Made by a program: the position numbers and the translations under genes
Source of the DNA: Prochlorococcus sp. AG-402-I20
Lineage (GTDB): Bacteria; Cyanobacteriota; Cyanobacteriia; PCC-6307; Cyanobiaceae
Length of the DNA: 64,000 nucleotides
Reading direction: 5' to 3'
Assembly (NCBI GenBank): GCA_003216975.1
Contig: QCHY01000003.1
Coordinates: forward strand, 1-64,000
Shown: positions 38,387-48,628 of the stretch, in pieces
Layout of the letters: each line of letters begins with the position of its first letter
Numbering within the stretch: position 1 is the stretch's first letter
The notes under the pieces: model-generated
The model's input: only the letters and a program-made list of their open reading frames with translations
Database searches by the model: none
Told to the model about the DNA's origin: nothing

Positions 38387-39940
38387 CTAAGGCAAAAATC
38401 CATATTTAGTTTTTGGATAATAATGGGAAAGAATTTGCTTGGGAGTCCATCCATTTTTCGCTAACTCTATAGCGCCAGACTGAGACATTCCCGCTCCATG
38501 GCCAAAACCTCCGCCAGAAAAAAGCCATTTACCTTCTTTAATTTCTTTAACAACAAATAATGTGCTTGGTAATTGTCTAAGGACACGTCGAATGTCATCA
38601 AGTTTAAGGAAAATTTCTGAGCCAGTCTTTCCATTAATTTTCAACGAAGTAACTCTCCCACTACTTCCTCGACTTACAACCTCAATTTTTTGTGGGTCAA
38701 AAAAACTGCTAACTTTTTGAGATTGATTGAGCTGTTTAGAGATCTGGGACGACTTTAGCGTTCTTTCCCATCTGAAAAGTGGATGATCAGAACCAAAAGC
38801 CTCAGACTTAGAGAATAAAAAAGATTGCAAATGTTTTTCATTGGATAGAGGTAAATCAACCGTACTAGTCCACTTTTTTGGTCCATCCAAGCGCGTTTGC
38901 AAATAAGGAACTTTATTCATTGACCACGCTTCATCTACAGAGGCCATTACTCCGCCATTTGTCGCGTGATAAACGGTATTTATAGGCTTTTTATTCCAAA
39001 TGAGAATTTTGCCAGCAGTGCTTTTTATAGCCGTTTTAATTTTTTGATTCGCTTTAGATGGATCCTTGTAAACCTGACATTGAGTATCACTACAAAGATT
39101 GTATCCATCAACTTTAAACCTATGGCTATTAGCCACAGCCCATGTTCTAGCTAAGACTGCCTGCGCTGCTAGTGCTGCTTCAGGAGAGCTGGCGCCAATT
39201 TCATAAGGAACTACCCCGTTTAAATATCTCTCAATAGGGACATGCTCAACTAATGTCCAACTTCCATATGCATCTGCCTGGATAGAAAATGGACCCATAT
39301 ATATTCCGTTCTCCCAGCGCAACCCATCAGGGGCTTGCAAAGAAATTGGACCTTTGAGACCAATGTTTCCATGATTTCCATGTAAATAAGGAAACACTTT
39401 CTTTGAAACACGTATTTTTTGATAAGTCGTCTTTATCGATGCGGGCATCTCGCTATCTGCTGACACCCAAACCTCCCAATCCAACGGATGAGCAATTGTT
39501 GATTCAATACCTTTATCTTTTAAATCATTTGCCAATTTTTCAGCTGACTCGAAACTTGCAAAGGGACCAATTTTCTTTCGAACAAATACTTTTGGATTTA
39601 ATAATTGTTGTGCTCGCCAACCAATATTAATTTCTTTACCCTTTCTAATAATCCCATCAGAATCTTTCAAAACCAAGTTTCTGCCATTACTTACAAGCCT
39701 CAATAATGGTGAATTATGATCATTAATTATTTCCTTACCTAAGTATGGCTTAATCCCAACAAGCAAAACATTTTTTTCTAAACTAATTAAAGGCGTCTCG
39801 GGGGGTACCTGATGAGTTGCAAAAAACTTAACTTTGCGAGGATTCGCAATACAAACTTGATTTGAATAATGCACACCAATCAAGAGAACCAAACCCAAAA
39901 TAAAAAAACGCTTTTGATCCTTTAAATAACTTTTAATCAC
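38387..39940 (-). CDS. SpoIID/LytB-domain protein with SPOR-like repeat
   Basis: The 517-residue protein begins with a hydrophobic segment (about 10-28) acting as a signal anchor, so it is exported to the periplasm. Around 120-155 is a SPOR-like unit (KIGPFASFESAEKLANDL). The C-terminal 300 residues are a SpoIID domain: VPIERYLNGVVPYEIG, AARTWA-type ALAAQAVLARTWA and the ending GGGFGHGAGMSQSGA. Family members bind or cleave peptidoglycan as lytic transglycosylases. The cyanobacterial version is thought to act on the cell wall. It probably shares a transcript with the GT2 gene downstream. Confidence 0.88.
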   Translation of the reverse strand: MIKSYLKDQKRFFILGLVLLIGVHYSNQVCIANPRKVKFFATHQVPPETPLISLEKNVLLVGIKPYLGKEIINDHNSPLLRLVSNGRNLVLKDSDGIIRKGKEINIGWRAQQLLNPKVFVRKKIGPFASFESAEKLANDLKDKGIESTIAHPLDWEVWVSADSEMPASIKTTYQKIRVSKKVFPYLHGNHGNIGLKGPISLQAPDGLRWENGIYMGPFSIQADAYGSWTLVEHVPIERYLNGVVPYEIGASSPEAALAAQAVLARTWAVANSHRFKVDGYNLCSDTQCQVYKDPSKANQKIKTAIKSTAGKILIWNKKPINTVYHATNGGVMASVDEAWSMNKVPYLQTRLDGPKKWTSTVDLPLSNEKHLQSFLFSKSEAFGSDHPLFRWERTLKSSQISKQLNQSQKVSSFFDPQKIEVVSRGSSGRVTSLKINGKTGSEIFLKLDDIRRVLRQLPSTLFVVKEIKEGKWLFSGGGFGHGAGMSQSGAIELAKNGWTPKQILSHYYPKTKYGFLP

Positions 39941-39984
39941 AACAAAAATCTCCTTCCATCAACAATTTAATAATTTTGGGTTGG

Positions 39985-40000
39985 CTTAAGTGAGCTTAAG
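39985..40000. promoter_or_regulatory. Inverted repeat in rpmI leader
   Basis: CTTAAG-TGAG-CTTAAG forms a 6-bp stem with a 4-nt loop, 34 nt before rpmI. L20 autoregulates rpmI-rplT by binding an RNA leader in other bacteria, so an RNA hairpin here could matter. The stem is short and I cannot show an L20-like fold. Confidence 0.25.
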
Positions 40001-40033
40001 GACGTATTCTTATACACTAATTATGCTTTATCA

Positions 40034-40231
40034 ATGCCAAAGCTCAAGACCCGCAAAGCTGCTGCAAAGCGGTTCAAAGCAACAGGCACTGGCAAGTTCA
40101 TGAGACGTCGTGCTTTTCACAATCACTTACTCGACCATAAGAGTCCTAAATTAAAAAGGCACCTTAAAACAAAAGCAGTCGTAGACGAACGTGATGCAGA
40201 AAACGTAAGTCTTATGCTTCCCTATTCTTAA
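40034..40231 (+). CDS. rpmI: Ribosomal protein bL35
   Basis: The 65-residue basic protein of the large subunit starts [20 protein letters not shown], the bL35 signature, and ends with a typical helical tail; the length is normal. ATG at 40034 is the natural start. It is followed by rplT after 54 nt, the universal rpmI-rplT pair; infC, which precedes the pair in many bacteria, is absent here. Confidence 0.98.
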   Translation: MPKLKTRKAAAKRFKATGTGKFMRRRAFHNHLLDHKSPKLKRHLKTKAVVDERDAENVSLMLPYS

Positions 40232-40285
40232 GACTACTTAAAGAACATTTTACTAATTCAATTTCTTGATTTCTGATTATTAATT

Positions 40286-40633
40286 ATGGCACGCGTTAAA
40301 AGAGGTAATGTTGCTAGAAAACGTAGAAACAAAATCCTTCGTCTAGCCAAAGGATTTAGAGGAGGAAATGGAACTCTTTTCCGAACTGCCAATCAAAGAG
40401 TAATGAAAGCGCTTTGTAACGCTTATAGAGATAGAAGAAGAAGAAAGCGTGATTTCAGAAGACTTTGGATAGCAAGAATCAATGCAGCAGCAAGATTAAA
40501 TGGATTAAGTTATAGCAAATTTATGGGAGGCTTAAAAAAAGCAGAGGTAAAAATCAACAGAAAAATGTTAGCTCAATTAGCAGTTACAGATCCTAAAACA
40601 TTCACAAATATTGCAGTTACTTCAAAAAGTTAA
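40286..40633 (+). CDS. rplT: Ribosomal protein bL20
   Basis: The 115-residue product is highly basic and begins [20 protein letters not shown]. The [22 protein letters not shown] core and the globular C-terminal half of bL20 are intact. It binds 23S rRNA early in assembly and may repress its own operon. The start at 40286 gives the normal length. Confidence 0.98.
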   Translation: MARVKRGNVARKRRNKILRLAKGFRGGNGTLFRTANQRVMKALCNAYRDRRRRKRDFRRLWIARINAAARLNGLSYSKFMGGLKKAEVKINRKMLAQLAVTDPKTFTNIAVTSKS

Positions 40634-40778
40634 ATACGCTTGAATAGCATTTTCCTGCTTTAAATATATGAATGATTAATTAAGATAAAAGAATACAGAA
40701 GAAATTCCAAAAATTTACTATATGCTAATAATAAATAATTACTATAAATTCAATAAATTAGTTTTTAAGTTTTAGACG

Positions 40779-41336
40779 ATGATAGTTAATCTTCCTCAAA
40801 CTTATTTAATAGGACTCTGTTTGCTTTTAGTGATTATTGCTATTTTAGTAGGAAGACAACTATATAAAGTAAGAAAAGATGAAATAAAGCTAATCAAATT
40901 AGAGAAAGAAGATTCAAATACAAAAGAAAATTCAGCTAAAATGTATGAATTAGCATCTGTTCAATTAAAAAAAAGATTGTATCCTCAAGCCACATCAACT
41001 TTAAAACAAGCCTTAAAGAAACTTGATGGTGAACCACAAGAAGCTAAAGCACTTATAGAAAATGCATTAGGCTTTGCTCTGGCTGCTCAAAATGACTTTA
41101 AATCAGCAGTGATTCATTATAAAAAAGCATTAATTGCAAAATCAGAATATCCAGTTGCACTCAATAATTTAGGTTTTGCTTATCAACGTTTACTGAAAGA
41201 AGATGAAGCTTATAAAAATTATCAAGAGGTTTTAAAGCTTGATCCTAATAATAAAACTGCTATCTCTCAGATTAAAAGACTTGAACGTATAATCGGAAAA
41301 GATAAAGATCAATTATTGAACAAAAAAGGTTTCTAA
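40779..41336 (+). CDS. Membrane-anchored TPR protein, Ycf37-like
   Basis: The 185-residue protein has one N-terminal membrane helix (about 8-28) then a short charged linker and about three TPRs (residues 50-165), including KALIAKSEYPVALNNLGFAYQRLLKEDEAYKNYQEVLKLDP-type periodicity. This layout matches Ycf37, a thylakoid protein that helps assemble or stabilise photosystem I. Other TPR anchors share the layout, so the assignment is tentative. It lies between rplT and thiG on the same strand, 29 nt before thiG. Confidence 0.6.
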   Translation: MIVNLPQTYLIGLCLLLVIIAILVGRQLYKVRKDEIKLIKLEKEDSNTKENSAKMYELASVQLKKRLYPQATSTLKQALKKLDGEPQEAKALIENALGFALAAQNDFKSAVIHYKKALIAKSEYPVALNNLGFAYQRLLKEDEAYKNYQEVLKLDPNNKTAISQIKRLERIIGKDKDQLLNKKGF

Positions 41337-41365
41337 TTCAATCTTAATTCATCATATTTTTAATC

Positions 41366-42172
41366 ATGAAAAAAACAAATCAATTTCTTAAAATAGGAAA
41401 TAAGGAATTTACAAGTCGACTACTTGTTGGAACTGGTAAATACTCATCCATTGCAATAATGCAAAAAAGCCTAGTAAATACAAAATGTGAAATAGTTACC
41501 GTCGCTGTCAGAAGAATTCAAGGACTAGAGACTGGACACAAAGGATTAATGGAATCAATAGACTGGAAAAAAATATGGATGCTCCCAAACACAGCAGGAT
41601 GCTCAAATGCTGAAGAAGCTATTCGGATAGCACGACTTGGAAGAGAGTTAGCCAAGTTAGCAGGTCAAGAGAATAATAATTTTGTTAAATTAGAGGTTAT
41701 TCCTGACAAAAAATATTTATTACCCGACCCAATTGGAACTTTAAAAGCAGCAGAACAATTAGTTAAAGAAGGATTTACTGTTCTTCCATACATAAATTCC
41801 GATCCATTAATTGCAAAACAACTTGAAGAAATTGGATGTGCAACGGTTATGCCTCTTGGTTCCCCCATTGGATCTGCTCAAGGCATAAAAAATTCAGCAA
41901 ACATTGCCATGATTATCGAAGAATCTCGAATTCCAATAATTATTGACGCAGGTATTGGCGTCCCTAGCGAAGCAGCTCAAGCACTGGAAATGGGTGCTGA
42001 TGGGGTTTTAATCAATAGTGCTATTGCACTAGCTAAAAACCCAATTTTAATGGCTCAAGCCTTTTCTAAGGCTACTGAAGCTGGCAGAGATGCTTATTTA
42101 GCTGGAAGGCTCCAAGAGAACCTACTTGCCAATCCAAGTTCTCCATTAGATGGAGTTATTTCAAAAGATTAG
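41366..42172 (+). CDS. thiG: Thiazole synthase
   Basis: ThiG forms the thiazole ring of thiamine from 1-deoxyxylulose-5-phosphate, dehydroglycine and ThiS-thiocarboxylate. The 268-residue TIM-barrel protein shows [23 protein letters not shown], the [16 protein letters not shown] segment, the PLGSPIGS phosphate loop and [28 protein letters not shown]. All are hallmark segments. It is complete, starts at ATG 41366 and is probably transcribed with the TPR gene before it. No TPP riboswitch is visible upstream. Confidence 0.96.
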   Translation: MKKTNQFLKIGNKEFTSRLLVGTGKYSSIAIMQKSLVNTKCEIVTVAVRRIQGLETGHKGLMESIDWKKIWMLPNTAGCSNAEEAIRIARLGRELAKLAGQENNNFVKLEVIPDKKYLLPDPIGTLKAAEQLVKEGFTVLPYINSDPLIAKQLEEIGCATVMPLGSPIGSAQGIKNSANIAMIIEESRIPIIIDAGIGVPSEAAQALEMGADGVLINSAIALAKNPILMAQAFSKATEAGRDAYLAGRLQENLLANPSSPLDGVISKD

Positions 42173-42221
42173 AGTAATTCGTTAAAAATTAGTAACGTAA
42201 TAGGGTAAGAAACAAAAAAAC

Positions 42222-42389
42222 ATGTCAGTCACTAGAGAAAGTCAAGGCAGACTTAACGTTTTTGCAGATGAACCAAAAATTGAAATACTTACAAAAGAAA
42301 GCAGTGGCAACAAAGGTTCTTGGCTTTTTACCCTCGCTGGAGTTATCCTTGTAATTGGGCTTATCGCATATTCTTTAACAATCAAGTGA
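42222..42389 (+). CDS. psb34: Photosystem II assembly protein Psb34
   Basis: This 55-residue ORF is short. It reads MSVTRESQGRLNVFADEPK, then a polar linker, then one hydrophobic helix (about 34-53) ending in K. The N-terminal GRLNVFADEPK block matches the GRLNNFAxEPK signature of Psb34, a small single-helix thylakoid protein found with PSII assembly intermediates (the ssl1498-type family). It lies 49 nt after thiG and 56 nt before the GTG of sqdB, on the same strand. No strong ribosome binding site is visible. Confidence rests on the signature, the membrane helix and codon-length fit. Confidence 0.85.
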   Translation: MSVTRESQGRLNVFADEPKIEILTKESSGNKGSWLFTLAGVILVIGLIAYSLTIK

Positions 42390-42445
42390 AACCCTTGTAG
42401 TAGCTTGAATAATATGAGCATTTGCTCTGTCTTTCGGAGTTTAGA

Positions 42446-43645
42446 GTGAAAGTTTTTGTTCTTGGTGGTGACGGCTTCTGCGGATGGCCTTGTGCAGTAA
42501 ATCTTGCTGACAAGGGTCATGATGTTTTCATCGTGGATAATCTCAGTCGTCGAAAAATCGATATAGACCTTGAAGTTGAATCCTTAACTCCAATCACAAG
42601 TATTGGTGAAAGGATTAAAGCTTGGTCTGAGATAGGTGGAAGACCTATCCAATTTATTCATTTAGACCTTGCCTCTGAATATCAAAAGCTTTTAGATCTT
42701 TTGATAGAAGAAAAGCCTGATTCAATAATTCATTTTGCTGAACAGCGTGCTGCTCCATATTCCATGAAAAGCAGCGCTACAAAGAGATATACAGTTGATA
42801 ACAATGTCAATGGTACTCATAATCTCCTAGCCGCAATTGTTGAATCTCAATTAGATATTCACATTGTTCATCTTGGGACAATGGGTGTTTATGGCTATGG
42901 GTCTCACAGAGGCGCGACCATTCCTGAAGGTTACTTAAAGGTTGAAGTCCCTCAACCAGATGGCAGTCGTTTTGAAGAAGAAATACTACATCCAGCCAGC
43001 CCTGGCAGCGTTTATCACATGACAAAAACGCTTGATCAATTGCTTTTTCTGTACTACAACAAAAACGATCAGATCAGAATCACCGATCTTCACCAAGGAA
43101 TTGTTTGGGGAACTAATACTGATGTCACAAGCCGTGACCCAAGACTGACTAATCGATTTGACTATGACGGTGATTACGGAACAGTATTAAATCGGTTTTT
43201 AATGCAAGCTGCCATTGGATATCCGTTAACAGTCCATGGTACTGGTGGACAAACAAGAGCTTTTATTCATATTCAAGATTCAGTAAAATGTGTTCAGCTG
43301 GCACTGGATAACCCTCCCGAAAAAGGTGAAAGAGTGAAAATTTTCAACCAAATGACAGAAAGCCACCAAGTTGGGGAATTAGCTAAAAAAGTAGCCTCTC
43401 TCACTGGAGCAAAAATTAATTATCTTCCCAACCCAAGAAACGAAGCTGTCGAAAATGATTTAATAGTTGATAATCGATGTTTTATTGAGCTTGGATTGGA
43501 TCCCACAACACTAGATAACGGACTTTTAGAAGAAGTTGTTAATGTCGCAAAAAAATTCTCCAATCGTTGTGATTTAAAACGAATACCTTGTGTATCTGCA
43601 TGGACATCTACTCAAGCAAAAGCAATCAATAAATCCTCAACGTAA
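42446..43645 (+). CDS. sqdB: UDP-sulfoquinovose synthase
   Basis: SqdB makes UDP-sulfoquinovose from UDP-glucose and sulfite for the thylakoid sulfolipid SQDG. The extended short-chain dehydrogenase fold starts with VKVFVLGGDGFCGWP and has the catalytic YHMTK motif and DLHQGIVWGT. I chose the GTG at 42446 because a GGAG ribosome site lies just before it and the next residues are the beginning of the fold; the frame could also open at TTG 42422, adding eight residues. The result is 399 residues. It is followed 30 nt later by sqdX. Confidence 0.95.
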   Translation: MKVFVLGGDGFCGWPCAVNLADKGHDVFIVDNLSRRKIDIDLEVESLTPITSIGERIKAWSEIGGRPIQFIHLDLASEYQKLLDLLIEEKPDSIIHFAEQRAAPYSMKSSATKRYTVDNNVNGTHNLLAAIVESQLDIHIVHLGTMGVYGYGSHRGATIPEGYLKVEVPQPDGSRFEEEILHPASPGSVYHMTKTLDQLLFLYYNKNDQIRITDLHQGIVWGTNTDVTSRDPRLTNRFDYDGDYGTVLNRFLMQAAIGYPLTVHGTGGQTRAFIHIQDSVKCVQLALDNPPEKGERVKIFNQMTESHQVGELAKKVASLTGAKINYLPNPRNEAVENDLIVDNRCFIELGLDPTTLDNGLLEEVVNVAKKFSNRCDLKRIPCVSAWTSTQAKAINKSST

Positions 43646-43675
43646 CTAGTACACAATCTTGAAAATACACTTTCA

Positions 43676-44824
43676 GTGAAAATAGCTTTCTTTACAGAAA
43701 CTTTCCTACCCAAAGTGGATGGGATAGTCACGCGTCTAACTAAAACAATTGAAAATTTAGTTACCTCAGGTGATGATGTTATCGTGTTTTGTCCAGAAGG
43801 CTGTCCATCCAGCTATATGGGTGCACAAGTAGTAGGTGTCCCCGCGATGCCATTACCCTTATATCCAGAACTGAAATTAGGGCTGCCTGGTCCAGGTGTA
43901 TCAGATGAATTAGAAAACTTTAAACCCGACCTTATACATGTAGTTAATCCTGCTGTACTTGGATTAGGTGGTATTTGGCTAGCTAAAACAAACGATATTC
44001 CCCTTGTAGCTAGTTACCACACTCATTTACCTAAGTATTTAGAACACTATGGGATGGGAATGTTAGAGCCGCTTTTATGGGAGTTACTAAAAGCTGCTCA
44101 TAATCAAGCAACTCTAAATCTCTGTACTTCCACTGCGATGGTGCAAGAACTCTCAGAAAAAGGAATTCAAAATACAGCCTTATGGCAAAGAGGAGTGGAT
44201 ACAGATATTTTCAAACCAGAACTAAGAGACAAACAAATGAGAAAGCGTCTGTTAGGAAATTTTAATGATGAAGGATCTTTACTGATATATGTCGGAAGAC
44301 TATCAGCAGAAAAACAAATTGAAAGAATTAAACCAGTACTTGAATCACTACCAAGCGCTCGACTAGCTCTTGTTGGAGATGGTCCATATAGACAACAATT
44401 AGAAAAAATTTTCCAGGGAACCTCCACTACATTTGTGGGATATTTAAGCGGGAATGAATTAGCAAGTGCTTATGCATCTGGTGATGCTTTCTTGTTTCCA
44501 TCAAGTACAGAAACCCTAGGATTAGTTCTTCTAGAAGCAATGGCTGCTGGTTGCCCAGTCGTGGGAGCAAATAAAGGTGGAATCCCAGATATCATTTCCG
44601 ATGGAGAAAATGGATGTTTATACAATCCGGATGGAGAAAATGATGGAGCTTTAAGTCTAATTGAGGCTACAAAAAAATTATTGGGCAACGAAGCAGAACG
44701 CATAGAAATGAGAAAAGCAGCTCGTGCAGAAGCTGAGAGATGGGGATGGGCAGGAGCTACAAAACAATTGAGAAGTTATTACAAAGACGTACTGGAAACA
44801 AGCAAATCAAATGTTGCTGCTTAA
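43676..44824 (+). CDS. sqdX: Sulfoquinovosyltransferase (sulfolipid synthase)
   Basis: SqdX transfers sulfoquinovose from its UDP form to diacylglycerol, completing SQDG. The 382-residue GT-B protein begins with IAFFTETFLPKVDGIVTRL and has the GT4 signatures YVGRLSAEKQIERI and PSSTETLGLVLLEAMAAGCPVVG, with the EX7E pair. It starts with GTG at 43676 and follows sqdB, its pathway partner, with a 30-nt gap, so the two probably form an operon. Sulfolipid helps such phosphate-poor-ocean cells save phosphorus. Confidence 0.96.
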   Translation: MKIAFFTETFLPKVDGIVTRLTKTIENLVTSGDDVIVFCPEGCPSSYMGAQVVGVPAMPLPLYPELKLGLPGPGVSDELENFKPDLIHVVNPAVLGLGGIWLAKTNDIPLVASYHTHLPKYLEHYGMGMLEPLLWELLKAAHNQATLNLCTSTAMVQELSEKGIQNTALWQRGVDTDIFKPELRDKQMRKRLLGNFNDEGSLLIYVGRLSAEKQIERIKPVLESLPSARLALVGDGPYRQQLEKIFQGTSTTFVGYLSGNELASAYASGDAFLFPSSTETLGLVLLEAMAAGCPVVGANKGGIPDIISDGENGCLYNPDGENDGALSLIEATKKLLGNEAERIEMRKAARAEAERWGWAGATKQLRSYYKDVLETSKSNVAA

Positions 44825-44827
44825 TTT

Positions 44828-45088
44828 TTATGCCGCATGAGGAGGTGGAGTAGGTGAATCAAATGATTGTAAAGGTAAAACTAAAGTTGCCCATGTAGAA
44901 AGTTTGGCTGGTCTTTGTTTCTTAGGTTGACGAACCCCAAATGGAACTCTAACTACATTCGTTCCAGCAACTTGTAAAAGTTCTCCTTTATTTAAAACAG
45001 ATTCAAAACAATTAGAAAAAGAAGGCAATGAAAAATCATCTTTCTTTTTCATTTGATCTGGAAGATCAAAAGATGTTTTTTTGTTCAT
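44828..45088 (-). CDS. Small conserved-type hypothetical protein
   Basis: The 86-residue product has no recognisable domain. It has a charged N-terminus (KKTSFDLPDQMKKKD), a middle with VAGTNVVRVPFGVRQPKKQRPAKLS and ends in a proline run PTPPPHAA. No signal or membrane segment is seen. The 3' end lies 4 nt from the sqdX stop codon, so the two genes converge, and 125 bp separate it from gcvP. Codon use looks like a real gene; the function is unknown. Confidence 0.6.
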   Translation of the reverse strand: MNKKTSFDLPDQMKKKDDFSLPSFSNCFESVLNKGELLQVAGTNVVRVPFGVRQPKKQRPAKLSTWATLVLPLQSFDSPTPPPHAA

Positions 45089-45155
45089 TTGGTCCCCATA
45101 TAATTTAAAGCTGCGGCAAAAATTAATAGAAAAATTTGCAAATCAGCCCAAAGAT

Positions 45156-45171
45156 AACCAATTATTTGGTT
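45156..45171. terminator. Weak stem-loop downstream of gcvP
   Basis: AACCAA-TTAT-TTGGTT makes a 6-bp stem in the 125-bp gap beyond the gcvP stop codon. No clean T-run follows in the gcvP direction. It could terminate gcvP or be chance. Confidence 0.3.
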
Positions 45172-45213
45172 TTCGTTTGAAATTTACCTAATAAAACAAG
45201 TTTTAACCAGTCT

Positions 45214-48144
45214 TCAAATGGAATTAATATCTTCTAAATCTTGAACTGAAGGACAACTACATATCAAATTCCTATCTCCATAAGCATTATTAATACGTGA
45301 AACTGATGGCCAAAATTTATATTTTTCTTGATCAGGCAATGGATAAGCTGCTTCTTTACGAGAATAAGGTCTATCCCAATCATCCGATGTAACTGTTTTT
45401 AAAGTATGTGGAGATTGTTTTAAAGGATTATTAATAGGATCAAACTTTCCTGATTTTATTTGTTCAATTTCTTCTCTTATTCCAATCATCGCATTACAAA
45501 AACGATTTAATTCAGATAAACTTTCACTCTCTGTAGGTTCAACCATCAAGGTTCCAGCAACAGGCCAACTGATTGTTGGTGCATGAAATCCATAATCCAT
45601 CAATCTCTTAGCAACATCCTCAACTTCAATACCTAAATGACTTTTTAAAGGTCGTAAATCTAAGATACATTCATGGGCTACTAAGCCATTGGGATCTTTA
45701 AATAAAACAGGATAATAAGGATCAAGTCGTTTTGCTAAATAATTAGCGGAAAGGATTGCTATTGAACTTGCTTTGCGTAACCCATCCTTACCCATCATTC
45801 GAATGTACATCCAACTGATCGGCAATATTCCAGCGCTGCCAAATGGGGCTGCAGAAACTGCCGAAATGGCCTTTTTGCCTCCACACTTAACAATTGAATG
45901 TCCAGGAAGATAAGGAACCAAATGACCTGCAACAGCTATGGGACCTACTCCTGGGCCTCCTCCTCCATGAGGAATGGAAAAAGTTTTATGCAGATTTAAA
46001 TGGCAAACATCTATACCATAAAATCCAGGCCTGCAAATACCTACTTGAGCATTCAAATTTGCACCATCCAAATAGACTTGACCTCCCTCTTGATGAATAA
46101 CTTGGCATATTTCACGAATATTTGGCTCAAATACTCCATGAGTTGAAGGGTAGGTAACCATTAATGCAGCCAAATTCTTTGAATGAATCTTTGCTTTATT
46201 TCTCAAGTCTTCCAAATCAACATTGCCGTATTCATCGCATTTAACAGAAACAACTTTAAAACCAGACATGACTGCACTAGCTGGATTGGTACCGTGCGCA
46301 CTTGTTGGAATCAAGCAAATATTTCTATGCCCCTCTCCATGAGACTGATGCCACGAACGTATTACAAGCAAACCAGCAAATTCTCCTTGGGAACCTGCAT
46401 TTGGCTGAAGAGAAACTCCCTGAAAACCAGTTAAAGCAGACAGCCAACTTTCAAGGTCATTAATTATTTCCTGAAATCCAGCCAATTGAGCTTGAGGAGA
46501 AAAAGGATGTATAGAAGAAAACTCACTCCATTCAATGGGTAAAAGTTCCGCAGCTGCATTCAATTTCATTGTGCAACTCCCTAGAGGAATCATCCCTTGC
46601 ACAAGAGAAAAATCTTTCGACACTAATAAATGTATGTATCTCATTAAATCAGTCTCACTTTGATATTGATTAAATACCGATTGTTCAAGCCAAGGTTTTT
46701 CACGAAGTGGGATATCTAATAGTGGATGATTTTGATTCATCAATTTAGAAATATGGTTAACATTTTTGCCTTTAACTTCTGCAAGTATTTGATACAATTT
46801 ATCAATTTCTTGATCGCAAGTTAATTCATCAAAAGTCACACCAAAACCCTTGGCTTTTTCAATAGTTGATCCAATAGGAAGAACTCTCAAGTTATATCCT
46901 TCTTTAGAAGCTGATTGAATAACTTTTGATGCTTCTGGACAATAGATATCAATACTATCAAACCCAGAATATCTCTCTAAAGGATATTCCAAATTACTGA
47001 TAATATATTCAAAATCTGATCTATATTTAAGGATCTTTTTTGCAATTTGTTTCAGACCATTTGGACCATGATGAACTGCATAAAAGGAAGAGATAATAGC
47101 CAACAAAACTTGAGCTGTACAAATGTTACTTGTTGCTTTATCTCTTCGAATATGTTGCTCTCTTGTTTGAAGGGCAAGCCTCAAAGCTTTATTACCATCT
47201 ACGTCGACTGATTGACCGACTATCCTCCCAGGTATTTGTCTTTTATATATTTCTTTAGTTGCAAAAAAAGCTGCATGTGGTCCACCACATGCAATAGGTA
47301 CTCCAAATCTTTGCGCACTTCCAACCACAATATCTGCACCAAATTCACCCATTGGTTTAATCAAAACTTGAGCCAAGGGATCGATTGAAATTGTTACAAT
47401 TGCATCACATTTATGTACCTGATTAATTATTGAAGTTGGATCCCAAATACGACCATTTTTTCCAGGTAACTGAATAAGTATTCCAAAGACATTATTATCA
47501 ATTTCAAAATTATTATTATCAAAGAACTCAAGTACAATTCCAAGTGGTTCACATCGAGTTTTTAATACATCATATGTTTGAGGCAAAATTTCTTGATCTA
47601 CTAAAAATTTAGTAGCATTTTTATTTTTCCTAACAGCCAAACTCAAACTTATTGCCTCAGCTGCCGCAGTTGCTTCATCAAGTAAAGATGCATTTGATAT
47701 GGGCAAACCTGTTAATTCACTTATTAAGGTCTGAAAATTAAATAAGGCTTCTAATCTGCCTTGGGAAATTTCTGCTTGATAAGGAGTATAAGCTGTGTAC
47801 CAATTGGGATTTTCTAGAACATTTCTTTGTACAACAGGAGGTATAACGGTCGAATGATAACCCAAGCCAATCAACGATCGATTTTCAATATTTTTCCTTG
47901 AAATTATATTGATTTCTTTTAACGCTTCATTTTGATCACAACCACATGAGATAGAAACACCATTGTTTTCTGAATCAAAGATTTCATTAGGAATTACTGA
48001 AGATATAAAATCTTCCAAATTTTCAAAGCCAAGATGTTGAAGCATAAAAGCTTCATCTTCGCTGGTTGGACCTAAATGGCGAGACTTAAAAGTGAAATCC
48101 TTTAATTCTTCTTTTGACATGAGCTTGTTCTCAAGCACAAGCAA
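45214..48144 (-). CDS. gcvP: Glycine dehydrogenase (decarboxylating), P protein
   Basis: The P protein decarboxylates glycine and passes the aminomethyl group to lipoyl-GcvH, a photorespiratory and one-carbon step. The 976-residue chain is the full fused alpha-beta form. The PLP lysine lies in [18 protein letters not shown] near residue 715, with [13 protein letters not shown] and the C-terminal CSCPSV end. The start at 48144 adds MLVLENKL before a better-looking internal ATG nine residues in. gcvH lies 77 nt upstream on the same strand, so the two are probably co-transcribed. No glycine riboswitch is visible. Confidence 0.97.
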   Translation of the reverse strand: MLVLENKLMSKEELKDFTFKSRHLGPTSEDEAFMLQHLGFENLEDFISSVIPNEIFDSENNGVSISCGCDQNEALKEINIISRKNIENRSLIGLGYHSTVIPPVVQRNVLENPNWYTAYTPYQAEISQGRLEALFNFQTLISELTGLPISNASLLDEATAAAEAISLSLAVRKNKNATKFLVDQEILPQTYDVLKTRCEPLGIVLEFFDNNNFEIDNNVFGILIQLPGKNGRIWDPTSIINQVHKCDAIVTISIDPLAQVLIKPMGEFGADIVVGSAQRFGVPIACGGPHAAFFATKEIYKRQIPGRIVGQSVDVDGNKALRLALQTREQHIRRDKATSNICTAQVLLAIISSFYAVHHGPNGLKQIAKKILKYRSDFEYIISNLEYPLERYSGFDSIDIYCPEASKVIQSASKEGYNLRVLPIGSTIEKAKGFGVTFDELTCDQEIDKLYQILAEVKGKNVNHISKLMNQNHPLLDIPLREKPWLEQSVFNQYQSETDLMRYIHLLVSKDFSLVQGMIPLGSCTMKLNAAAELLPIEWSEFSSIHPFSPQAQLAGFQEIINDLESWLSALTGFQGVSLQPNAGSQGEFAGLLVIRSWHQSHGEGHRNICLIPTSAHGTNPASAVMSGFKVVSVKCDEYGNVDLEDLRNKAKIHSKNLAALMVTYPSTHGVFEPNIREICQVIHQEGGQVYLDGANLNAQVGICRPGFYGIDVCHLNLHKTFSIPHGGGGPGVGPIAVAGHLVPYLPGHSIVKCGGKKAISAVSAAPFGSAGILPISWMYIRMMGKDGLRKASSIAILSANYLAKRLDPYYPVLFKDPNGLVAHECILDLRPLKSHLGIEVEDVAKRLMDYGFHAPTISWPVAGTLMVEPTESESLSELNRFCNAMIGIREEIEQIKSGKFDPINNPLKQSPHTLKTVTSDDWDRPYSRKEAAYPLPDQEKYKFWPSVSRINNAYGDRNLICSCPSVQDLEDINSI

Positions 48145-48221
48145 GTTAAGCTATTGGAAGGAAGGCCACTGTAGAGAAAAATTTTCTGATTTGTTGTAAG
48201 AAAAAATTTTTAAGTGAAATT

Positions 48222-48608
48222 TTACGCAGCAATTTTCTTTGAATAAGTTTCAGAATCCATAAGTTCTTCTAATTGATCAGGGTTATCAGGACGAATTATT
48301 AATAACCATCCTTCACCATGAGGATCGTTTTGAAGTTCCTCTGGACTTGCCAATACAGAATTGTTTCTATGGACAATTTCTCCACTAAGTGGTGCATACA
48401 TATCTTCTACAGCCTTTACTGATTCCACTGAACCAAAGCTTTCGCCTTTGGATATAGAAGTCCCTTCATCTGGTAGATCAACAAAAACGATATCTCCTAA
48501 CTGATCTACTGCAAATTCACTGATGCCAATTCGAACTAATGCATCATCAGCAAAAGCATATTCATGACTGTCAGCGAAACGAAAATGATCTGGGAAGGAA
48601 AAAGCCAT
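48222..48608 (-). CDS. gcvH: Glycine cleavage system H protein
   Basis: GcvH carries the lipoyl arm between the P, T and L proteins. The 128-residue protein has the ESVKAVEDMYAPLSGEIV motif with the lipoylated lysine near residue 64, and the DLPDEGTSI and GEGWLLII segments. It is complete. It precedes gcvP by 77 nt and follows the PLP lyase-like gene by 20 nt on the same strand, suggesting one transcript for all three. Confidence 0.97.
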   Translation of the reverse strand: MAFSFPDHFRFADSHEYAFADDALVRIGISEFAVDQLGDIVFVDLPDEGTSISKGESFGSVESVKAVEDMYAPLSGEIVHRNNSVLASPEELQNDPHGEGWLLIIRPDNPDQLEELMDSETYSKKIAA

Positions 48609-48628
48609 TGCGTCAAAACGAAAAACGC

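Noticed and set aside
41337-41365. Possible TPP riboswitch before thiG
   Set aside because: Only 29 nt separate it from the previous gene; no THI-box sequence is visible.
48145-48221. Possible glycine riboswitch before gcvP
   Set aside because: The 77-nt gap is too short and lacks any glycine-aptamer-like conserved core.
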